Positions 41,836 to 48,833 of a stretch of DNA of 64,000 nt are shown here, in pieces. How positions within the stretch are numbered: position 1 is the stretch's first letter; each line of letters begins with the position of its first letter. This DNA comes from Actinomycetes bacterium (lineage in GTDB: Bacteria; Actinomycetota; Actinomycetes; Mycobacteriales; Mycobacteriaceae): assembly GCA_023461275.1 (NCBI GenBank), contig JAEYMI010000043.1, positions 1-64,000 of the forward strand, written 5' to 3'. A model generated the notes under the pieces. It worked only from the letters and a program-made list of their open reading frames with translations, had not been told where the DNA came from and searched no databases. The position numbers were made by a program, and so were the translations under genes.

Positions 41836-43422
41836 CTAGCCGCGCGGAATGTAGCGCAGCCCCCGAAACACGGCGCTGCTGGCGAACACGTCGATGTCGG
41901 GCTCCACACCTCGGTGCCTCGCCATCCGAAGCGCCAGGCGCAGAAGCATTTTGATGTCTCGCGGGGTGATCTCGGGGAATCCGCCGACCAGGTCGTCGAG
42001 CAGGTCCTCACCGAGGGTGACGCCGTTGCCGGCGGCCAGGATCTGCCAGATCTCGCGCGCATCCTTGGGACCGGGTGGCTGGTATTCGATGACTGCCGCG
42101 CACCGCGCCAGGATCGCCTCGTCGACGCCGTCGACCCGGTTGGTGGTGAGGAACAGCAAACCGTCGAAATACTCCAGAGTGCGCAGGAATTCGGCGACGA
42201 TCGCGTTCTGCGAGAGGTCGAGGCCGCGTTCCATCACGAACACATCGGCCTCGTCGAGCAGCAGCACCGCATCCCAGCGTTTCGCCCGGTCGAATATCAC
42301 CTCGAGGTTCTTGCGCACCAATTCCGCTGACACGCCGAGAGATCCAGAGTGAATCGAGTACAGGGGCCGCCCGGTGACCTCGGCATAGACCTCGGCGGTC
42401 AACGTCTTGCCCACACCTGGCCGCCCCTTGGCGAGAATGACGTTTCCCGCGGACTTGCCGTCGATGATGTCACCGGTGAACACCGAGATATCGGTGGTCA
42501 GGATGTTGAGCAACTCCCGCTGTTCGCTTGGCAGCACCAGCTTGTCTTGCAGGTGCGCGTCGTAGACATAGGGTTTCAGATCGGCGGTGTTGACGTCGAG
42601 GAAGTCCTGCGCACCGAGGTCGAACACCCGGACCGCGGTGATCACCGGTACCGGGCCGAAGCTGTCACCGCCGTACGCCGGATCAAACAGGATCGACGGC
42701 GCGACCATCCGCAATGCGGCAATCTCCCCGGCCGCGACGTCGTGGACCACCTTACGATTCTCGCGTGAATTCGCCGAGCGGTGATCGTCGGTGCGAATCA
42801 CCTTGCCGGTGAAAGTGAATTGCTTGCCGAATCCATCATCGATGATCTGCTGATATCCGTCGCGGCGAATCTGGTACTCCGCCTTGAGATCCGGCGTCTC
42901 CTTGTACGCACCACCGGCGGCCAACACGTCGCCGGGCGTCTTGCCGACGATCTCTGTCTCCTCGAAGCACAGGACTCGGGGCTTCCGTGACGGCCGTTTA
43001 ACGGTGGCGTTGTCGGCCTCCATGGTGATCTTGATCCGCGGGCCGTGCGTGCGGTCCGCGTGCTCCATCGCAATGTCGGCCACCAGGTACGGATGTACGT
43101 GACCGTCAGATTCCCGGACGTAGATCCATCCGTCGATCAGGTTGTGACGCAGGAACTCCCGAAAGATCTCCATCGCCGCATCCACGTGCGGGATCACCGG
43201 AAACCGGCCGGCCCGCGACGAGATGATGGCCGACACCGCCCGCGCGAACGGAGCATCGCCGGTTACTTCCGCGGTCGCGACGAGGTCATCGAGGGCGGCA
43301 TCGGTGAGATCCCGGTCGGCGATCGCGATCTCCGGTGAACGCCACGACCGGGCTTGATCGCGTGCGGCCATCAGATCGTTCGACGACGTTGCCGCGACCA
43401 GCCCGGTCGGTGCTACGAGCAT
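41836..43422 (-). CDS. AAA+ ATPase of unknown function, linked to the catechol genes
   Basis: 528 residues. The first 300 residues have no named domain that I recognise (DGWIYVRESDGHVHPYLVAD, APSILFDPAYGGDSFGPVPV). From about 325 comes an AAA+ core: Walker A GRPGVGKT at 333-340, SIHSGSLGVSAELVRKN, Walker B VLLLDEADVF at 386-395, sensor-1 LTTNRVDGVDEAILAR. It starts six bases after the catA stop, so it is the last gene of the leftward lysR-catB-catC-catA unit. Similar CbbX/Rubisco-activase-like proteins remodel enzymes; a remodelling role for the dioxygenase is inference from position. Confidence 0.8.
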   Translation of the reverse strand: MLVAPTGLVAATSSNDLMAARDQARSWRSPEIAIADRDLTDAALDDLVATAEVTGDAPFARAVSAIISSRAGRFPVIPHVDAAMEIFREFLRHNLIDGWIYVRESDGHVHPYLVADIAMEHADRTHGPRIKITMEADNATVKRPSRKPRVLCFEETEIVGKTPGDVLAAGGAYKETPDLKAEYQIRRDGYQQIIDDGFGKQFTFTGKVIRTDDHRSANSRENRKVVHDVAAGEIAALRMVAPSILFDPAYGGDSFGPVPVITAVRVFDLGAQDFLDVNTADLKPYVYDAHLQDKLVLPSEQRELLNILTTDISVFTGDIIDGKSAGNVILAKGRPGVGKTLTAEVYAEVTGRPLYSIHSGSLGVSAELVRKNLEVIFDRAKRWDAVLLLDEADVFVMERGLDLSQNAIVAEFLRTLEYFDGLLFLTTNRVDGVDEAILARCAAVIEYQPPGPKDAREIWQILAAGNGVTLGEDLLDDLVGGFPEITPRDIKMLLRLALRMARHRGVEPDIDVFASSAVFRGLRYIPRG

Positions 43423-43428
43423 GAGATG

Positions 43429-44310
43429 TCAGGCCTCCGGGTCGAGCACGAAATCGTATGTGGTGACGAAACCTTCACCATTCGGGTTGTCCCGCACATC
43501 GAGCATCAGTTCGGGCTTGACCGCCGAGGCGATGTCATCGTCGTTGTGCGGATCGCCCGGGAAGTAGAGCTGCGAGGTGATGAGCTCGTAGCCGGGTGAG
43601 CTGATCTTGAAGTGCATGTGTGCCGGACGCCAGGCATGCCAGCCGGCCGCCGCGATGAGCTGTCCGCAGGCCCCGTCGGTGGGGATCATGTACGGCGCCG
43701 GACGCAGCGTATGGATCTCGAAGTTGCCGTCGGAGTTGGTGATCCACGTGCCACGCAGGTTCCACTCGGGCAGGCCCGGCGCGAACTGCGAGTAGAAGCC
43801 GAGATCATCGGCGTGCCAGAGCTCAACCTTGGCACCCGACAGCGGTGTGCCGTCGACAGCGCGGACCTGACCGGAGAACACCAGCGGATTGCCCGGCTCA
43901 TCGTCGCGCATGGGAATGGTTCCATTCCACGACAATTCGGGTGAACCCTCGCGGTAGTACGGGCCCTCGATGGTCCCCTTGCTGCCTTCGCGGTGCGCGT
44001 TGGCAACCTCTTCGACGGAATGCTCCAGCCAGACGTCGAGGAACAGCGGCCACTCACCATCGGCGCCGACCTTGATCAGCCACGCTTTGAGGGCGTTGTA
44101 CTCCTCGTAGCTCACCTGGTCCTCGATGACCATGTCGTTGAGGGACTTGATGACCTTGGTGGCAAGGTAATCGACACGGGCGGTGTCGACGACACCTGCG
44201 CGTCCGGACGCGGCCATCCGCTCGGCGAAACGCGCGGACGCGTTGGCGCCGGATTCGGCGGCCTTCGCGGTGACTTCGGCGTCGAAACTGCTTTCGGTTG
44301 CAGCGGTCAT
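43429..44310 (-). CDS. catA: Catechol 1,2-dioxygenase
   Basis: 293 residues. Intradiol ring-cleavage enzyme making cis,cis-muconate from catechol. The non-haem iron ligands are visible as Y173 (GFYSQF), Y207 (RPAPYMIP), H231 and H233 (RPAHMHF). The N-terminal helical dimer domain and WHADDLGFYSQFAPGLPEWN are typical. It follows catC with a 55-base gap in the ortho-pathway unit. ATG 44310 has AAGGAG upstream. Confidence 0.96.
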   Translation of the reverse strand: MTAATESSFDAEVTAKAAESGANASARFAERMAASGRAGVVDTARVDYLATKVIKSLNDMVIEDQVSYEEYNALKAWLIKVGADGEWPLFLDVWLEHSVEEVANAHREGSKGTIEGPYYREGSPELSWNGTIPMRDDEPGNPLVFSGQVRAVDGTPLSGAKVELWHADDLGFYSQFAPGLPEWNLRGTWITNSDGNFEIHTLRPAPYMIPTDGACGQLIAAAGWHAWRPAHMHFKISSPGYELITSQLYFPGDPHNDDDIASAVKPELMLDVRDNPNGEGFVTTYDFVLDPEA

Positions 44311-44365
44311 GATCGGAACTCCTTATGTGATGGCCGGATTGGGCTGAGGGTGAGATGAGGGCCGG

Positions 44366-44665
44366 TCATCCCAACGCACTTTCTGGTGGACGAATATCTG
44401 AAGGATGCGTGGCCAACGGGGTCACGTGGATGTCCATGTACGCGAACAGCGGTAGCCCTGAGAGGACCTCGTGGAGCTCGTCGTTGCTCGCGACGTCGAA
44501 GATCGAGAAGTTGGAGTATTCACCGACGATCCGCCAGATGTGTGGCCACTTCCCCGAGCGTTGCAGCTCTTGGGAATACGCCTTTTCACGGGCGATGGTC
44601 TCGGCGCGGACGTCGGGGTCCAGATCGTGCGGGATGCGCACGTCCATGCGTACGTGGAAGAGCAT
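44366..44665 (-). CDS. catC: Muconolactone delta-isomerase
   Basis: 99 residues, the usual size. MLFHVRMDVRIPHDLDPDVR, GKWPHIWRIVGEYSNFSIFD and LPLFAYMDIHVTPLATHP match CatC. It converts muconolactone to 3-oxoadipate enol-lactone. The ATG is one base after the catB stop. The longer open frame upstream is a shadow of catB. Confidence 0.95.
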   Translation of the reverse strand: MLFHVRMDVRIPHDLDPDVRAETIAREKAYSQELQRSGKWPHIWRIVGEYSNFSIFDVASNDELHEVLSGLPLFAYMDIHVTPLATHPSDIRPPESALG

Positions 44666-44666
44666 G

Positions 44667-45770
44667 TCAGAGCTCCTGGCGGTAGTGGGCGAGTTTGTCC
44701 GGGTCGATCTCGACACCCAGTCCCGCACCGGGATTGACGTGCAGCACCCCGTCACGAATCTGCAGCGGCTCGGCGAGCAGGTCGTCGGCCATGTCCAGAT
44801 AGTTGGACAGTTCACCGGCGTACCTCGAGGTCGACGCGAAGGCCGCACCGAAAGCGATCGTGCACGCGGTACCGAGCTGGCCGTCGATCTGGTTGCCCAT
44901 CACCACGTCGATGCCTAGTCCCTCGGCGAGGTGGTGGACCCGGCGCGAGGCGGTGAATCCGGTGCGGGCGGTCTTGATGTTGATAGCGGTCGCCGCGCCC
45001 GCGAGGATCTCCCGCGTTACGTCGGCCGCGGTGGGCGCTGACTCGTCGGCGATGAACGGAATATCCAGTGCCGCAACCAGCCTGCGCCGTCCGAGGACGT
45101 CGTCGGCCGGGCACAGCTCCTCGGCGAACAGCAGATCGAGGTCGGCCATCTCCTTCATCGCGCGCACGGATTCGGTTGCGGTCCAACCACGATTGCCGTC
45201 GACGTAGAGTTCGATGCTGTCGGAGAACCGTTCCCGCAGCGCACGGACCACCGCGGTATCGAGGACCACCGGACGTCGACCGACCTTCACCTTGAACGTC
45301 CGGATGCCGTAGGTGTCGACCATCTTCTCCGCTTCGGCGACCATCGTGGCCGGGTCGTCAAATCCGAGCATGTGGCTCACGCGGAGCCGGTCGGTGTAGC
45401 CGCCGAGCATGGTCGACACCGGCATCTGCAGCGTCCGTCCGAGCGCATCCCACATGGCCATGTCGATGGCGGATTTCGCGGTGGGGTTGCCGACCGTGCG
45501 GCCCATCCGTTCGGCGGCCACCTCCCGGTCGAGCAGCGTGAGTCCGACGAGTGCGGGCGCAAAGATCTGCTCGATGACGGCGATGATGCCGGCTTGGGTC
45601 TCGCCGTAGGTGAACGGACGCGGGGGTGCCTCGGCGACGCCGACCACACCGTCGTCGGTGGTGACGCGCACCAGCACGTGCCGGGCACTGTGCACCTCAC
45701 CCGAAGCGAATCGGAGTGGCTTGCGATAAGGGATCTCGAACGGGATCGCCTCGATGTCAACGATTTTCAC
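44667..45770 (-). CDS. catB: Muconate cycloisomerase
   Basis: 367 residues, enolase superfamily MLE subgroup. It converts cis,cis-muconate to muconolactone. Catalytic K160 and K162 (TFKVKVG), metal ligands D191 (VDGNRGW), E217 (FAEELC) and D242 (ADESA), and K266 (NIKTART). GTG 45770 overlaps the lysR stop (GTGA), so the regulator gene is cotranscribed with the pathway. Confidence 0.95.
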   Translation of the reverse strand: MKIVDIEAIPFEIPYRKPLRFASGEVHSARHVLVRVTTDDGVVGVAEAPPRPFTYGETQAGIIAVIEQIFAPALVGLTLLDREVAAERMGRTVGNPTAKSAIDMAMWDALGRTLQMPVSTMLGGYTDRLRVSHMLGFDDPATMVAEAEKMVDTYGIRTFKVKVGRRPVVLDTAVVRALRERFSDSIELYVDGNRGWTATESVRAMKEMADLDLLFAEELCPADDVLGRRRLVAALDIPFIADESAPTAADVTREILAGAATAINIKTARTGFTASRRVHHLAEGLGIDVVMGNQIDGQLGTACTIAFGAAFASTSRYAGELSNYLDMADDLLAEPLQIRDGVLHVNPGAGLGVEIDPDKLAHYRQEL

Positions 45771-46696
45771 TGCACGGCTCCTGGAGAGTCGACGACCGCG
45801 GCCGTGGCGCGCGGGCTGATCTCGAATGCGGCGGACAGCACGTCGACGACGGCGTCGACAGCCGGATTGTCGACCCGGGCGTGCCACGCCAAGGCGAGAT
45901 CGATGGTTCCGGAGTCCGGAAGATCACGGAAGACCAAGCCGGCCAACGGAAGTGAACGAACCGATGCGGGGACCACCGCAACGCCGAGTCCGGCCGCAAC
46001 CAACGCGAGCAGGACCGCGGTACCGGGCGCCTCATGGACCCGGTTGGGTACGAAACCGGCCGCCCGCGCGCTGCGCAGAACGGCGTCGTTGACCGCCGAA
46101 TCACGATTGCCGTAGACCACGAACGGTTCGGTGCGCAGATCGGTCATCGAGACCACCGGTTCGACGGCGAGGCGATGATCCGCCCCGACGGCAAGCACCA
46201 GGCTCTCCACCTCGATGGTGCGTACCTCGATGTCGTCGCCGACGGCAGGTGGTCGCAGTACGCCCAGGTCGAGAGTGCCTGCGCGCAGGCCGTCGCACTG
46301 CCCGGGCGTCAGCATGTCTGCCGAGATCTCGAGCTCCACACCCGGCAGCTCGGCCTTCACCACTCGCGCGATCCGGGGCAGATGGGAGAAGGCCGCGGTG
46401 CCGGTGAGCCCGATGCGGATGAGCCCGCTACGTCCGTTGGCGATGCGTCGAACCCCACTCACCGCGCCATCGACCGCCGCAAGAATGCGCGCGGCCTCCT
46501 CGCGCAGGAACTCCCCCGCCGCGGTGAGCGATACCTGGCGGGTGGTGCGGTTGAACAGGGTCACATCGAGTTCGGACTCCAACTGACGGATCGCATACGA
46601 GAGCGCCGGTTGCGCGATGTGTAGCTGGTCGGCGGCCTGCCCGAAGTGACAGGTGTCGGCGACCGCTGCGAAGTAACGCAGGTGCCGGAGCTCCAT
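45767..46696 (-). CDS. catR: LysR-family regulator of the catechol genes (CatR-like)
   Basis: 309 residues. LysR HTH (MELRHLRYFAAVADTCHFGQ, LHIAQPALSYAIRQLESEL) and a substrate-binding C-terminal domain (RIGLTGTAAFSHLPRIA). CatR/BenM-type proteins are activated by muconate. GAGGAGG lies seven bases before ATG 46696 (a GTG at 46699 is adjacent). It is divergent from benA across a 212-base region with dyads. Its stop overlaps catB. Confidence 0.88.
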   Translation of the reverse strand: MELRHLRYFAAVADTCHFGQAADQLHIAQPALSYAIRQLESELDVTLFNRTTRQVSLTAAGEFLREEAARILAAVDGAVSGVRRIANGRSGLIRIGLTGTAAFSHLPRIARVVKAELPGVELEISADMLTPGQCDGLRAGTLDLGVLRPPAVGDDIEVRTIEVESLVLAVGADHRLAVEPVVSMTDLRTEPFVVYGNRDSAVNDAVLRSARAAGFVPNRVHEAPGTAVLLALVAAGLGVAVVPASVRSLPLAGLVFRDLPDSGTIDLALAWHARVDNPAVDAVVDVLSAAFEISPRATAAVVDSPGAVQ

Positions 46697-46794
46697 CACA
46701 GTGCCTCCTCGATGTGATTCATGTCGCTGTGATCAGCGACACTTCACCACCGTAGGACGTGAACAGATAAAGAACAAAGACCTTTTAACGCCTT

Positions 46795-46817
46795 ATTAAT
46801 CGAGACACACGATCAAT
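46795..46817. promoter_or_regulatory. Candidate LysR-type site in the catR-benA promoter region
   Basis: ATTAATCG and CGATCAAT form arms differing by one base around seven bases. This is a T-N11-A type dyad in an AT-rich stretch between the divergent units, likely bound by CatR. Confidence 0.5.
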
Positions 46818-46848
46818 TGACACCCAGGTCAGGACTAGGTACTTACCT

Positions 46849-46863
46849 GGTGTGACTCACACC
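46849..46863. promoter_or_regulatory. Dyad GGTGTG-ACT-CACACC before benA
   Basis: Perfect 6-bp arms with a 3-base centre, 46 bases upstream of the benA ATG. A second dyad GTCGCT/AGCGAC lies at 46723-46740. Either could bind the LuxR-type or LysR regulator; unassigned. Confidence 0.4.
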
Positions 46864-46908
46864 ACGTATTGCCACGATTGGCGACACAGTCCACATCTGG
46901 AGGTACCC

Positions 46909-48276
46909 ATGACCGCATCGGTGAGCGAATCCGCAGGCCACATCGAGTCCGTACTCGACAACGCCGTCATCGACGACCGCGAGGCCGGCGTCTACCGCGC
47001 CAACCGCCGCATCTTCACCGACGACGAGATCTTCGAGCTCGAGATGAAGCACATCTTCGAAGGCAACTGGATCTACCTGGCGCATGAGAGCCAGATCGCC
47101 GAGCCCGGTGACTACTTCACCACCTACATGGGCCGCCAGCCCGTGGTCATCACCCGCGACAAGACTGGGGAACTCCACCTGCTGGTCAACGCCTGCGCGC
47201 ACCGCGGCGCAATGATCTGCCGCCGCAAGACCGACAATCGGATGACGCTGACCTGCCCGTTCCATGGCTGGACCTTCCGCAACGACGGCACACTTCTCAA
47301 AGTCAAAGACCCCGAAGGCGCCGGCTATCCCGACACCTTCGACGTCGACGGCTCGCACAACATGACCAAGGTCGCCCGTTTCGGCAACTACCGGGGCTTC
47401 CTGTTCGGCAGCCTCAACCCCGACGTCGCCACGCTCGAAGAGCATCTCGGCGACACCACCAAGGTCCTCGACATGCTCGTCGACCAATCGCCCGACGGCC
47501 TTGAGATCCTGCGCGGTTCGTCGACCTACACCTACGACGGCAACTGGAAAGTACAGGCGGAGAACGGCGCCGACGGCTATCACGTGACCGCCACGCACTG
47601 GAACTACGCGGCCACCACGTCACGTCGCAACACGGGCGAATCCAAGAACCAGACCAAAGCGCTCGACGCCGGCAGCTGGGGCAAGTCCGGCGGCGGATAC
47701 TGGTCATACCCCAATGGCCACCTGTGCCTGTGGACGCTTGCGGCCAATCCCGAGGACCGGCCGCTATGGGACAAACTCGACGAACTCAAGATCCAGTTCG
47801 GCGACGCCAAGGGCGAGTTCATGGTGAAGGGCTCGCGCAACCTTTGCCTCTACCCCAATGTCTATGTGATGGACCAGTTTTCGACGCAGATCCGGCACTT
47901 TCGGCCGATCGCGCCGGACAAGACCGAGGTCACCATCTACTGCATCGCACCCAAGGGCGAGAGTGCCACCGCGCGTGCGCACCGTATCCGGCAGTACGAG
48001 GACTTCTTCAACGCCTCAGGCATGGCCACCCCCGACGACCTCGAGGAGTTCCGTTCCTGTCAGTTGACCTTCCGGGCCCAGGCCGCGCCCTGGAACGACA
48101 TGAGTCGCGGTGCCCAGCACTGGCTTTCCGGCCCGGACCCGGTCGCGGAATCGCTCGGTATGACCGGTGTGATCTCGGCGGGCGTTCGCAATGAAGACGA
48201 GGGGCTCTATCCCGTCCAGCACGGCTACTGGCTGCAGACCATGCGCACAGCACTCGAGAAGGAGGCGAACCGATGA
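46909..48276 (+). CDS. benA: Benzoate 1,2-dioxygenase large (alpha) subunit
   Basis: 455 residues. Rieske 2Fe-2S ligands C96, H98, C116, H119 (CAHRGAMIC ... CPFHGW), then the catalytic domain with ENGADGYHVTATHWNYAAT (iron His region). With BenB it dihydroxylates benzoate to the 1,2-cis-diol acid. GGAGGT precedes ATG 46909; an upstream in-frame start at 46852 lacks one. Its stop overlaps benB by four bases. Confidence 0.96.
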   Translation: MTASVSESAGHIESVLDNAVIDDREAGVYRANRRIFTDDEIFELEMKHIFEGNWIYLAHESQIAEPGDYFTTYMGRQPVVITRDKTGELHLLVNACAHRGAMICRRKTDNRMTLTCPFHGWTFRNDGTLLKVKDPEGAGYPDTFDVDGSHNMTKVARFGNYRGFLFGSLNPDVATLEEHLGDTTKVLDMLVDQSPDGLEILRGSSTYTYDGNWKVQAENGADGYHVTATHWNYAATTSRRNTGESKNQTKALDAGSWGKSGGGYWSYPNGHLCLWTLAANPEDRPLWDKLDELKIQFGDAKGEFMVKGSRNLCLYPNVYVMDQFSTQIRHFRPIAPDKTEVTIYCIAPKGESATARAHRIRQYEDFFNASGMATPDDLEEFRSCQLTFRAQAAPWNDMSRGAQHWLSGPDPVAESLGMTGVISAGVRNEDEGLYPVQHGYWLQTMRTALEKEANR

Positions 48277-48827
48277 CCGTCGCGAACACCGCCACGTCCA
48301 ATTCTACTGGCGAGAAACATAATTCGACCGGCGAGAAACTGATCACCCAGAACGCGATCGAGCAGTTCCTCTACCGTGAGGCCCGCTTCCTCGACGACCG
48401 CGAGTTCGAGAAGTGGTTGGAGTGCTACGCCGACGACGTCGTCTACTGGATGCCGTCGTGGGATGACAACGACGAACTCGTGCAGGATCCGGAACGCGAC
48501 ATCTCGCTCATCTACTACGCCAACAAGGGTGGTCTGGAGGACCGGGTCTTTCGCATCCGGACCGAACGGTCCTCGGCGACATCGCTTCCCGAGCCGCGCA
48601 CGAGCCACAACATCAGCAACGTCGAGGTGATCGAGCGTCGTGGCGACATCGTTGACGTTCGATTCAACTGGCACACCATGTATTTCCGCTACCACACCGT
48701 CGATCCGTATTACGGGACGTCGTTCTACACCATCGATTTCTCCGGCGAGCACCCGTTGATCCGCCGGAAGACGGTGGTGCTCAAGAACGACTACATCCAC
48801 CACGTGGTCGACGTCTACCACTTCTGA
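48273..48827 (+). CDS. benB: Benzoate 1,2-dioxygenase small (beta) subunit
   Basis: 184 residues. Ring-hydroxylating dioxygenase beta fold: IEQFLYREARFLDDREFEKW, DDVVYWMPSWDD, RFNWHTMYFRYHTVDPYYGT. A short N-terminal repeat NSTGEK occurs twice (encoded by near-identical 21-bp units) and is extra to the family. The start overlaps benA (ATGA). Six bases to the next gene. Confidence 0.94.
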   Translation: MTVANTATSNSTGEKHNSTGEKLITQNAIEQFLYREARFLDDREFEKWLECYADDVVYWMPSWDDNDELVQDPERDISLIYYANKGGLEDRVFRIRTERSSATSLPEPRTSHNISNVEVIERRGDIVDVRFNWHTMYFRYHTVDPYYGTSFYTIDFSGEHPLIRRKTVVLKNDYIHHVVDVYHF

Positions 48828-48833
48828 GGTGCC

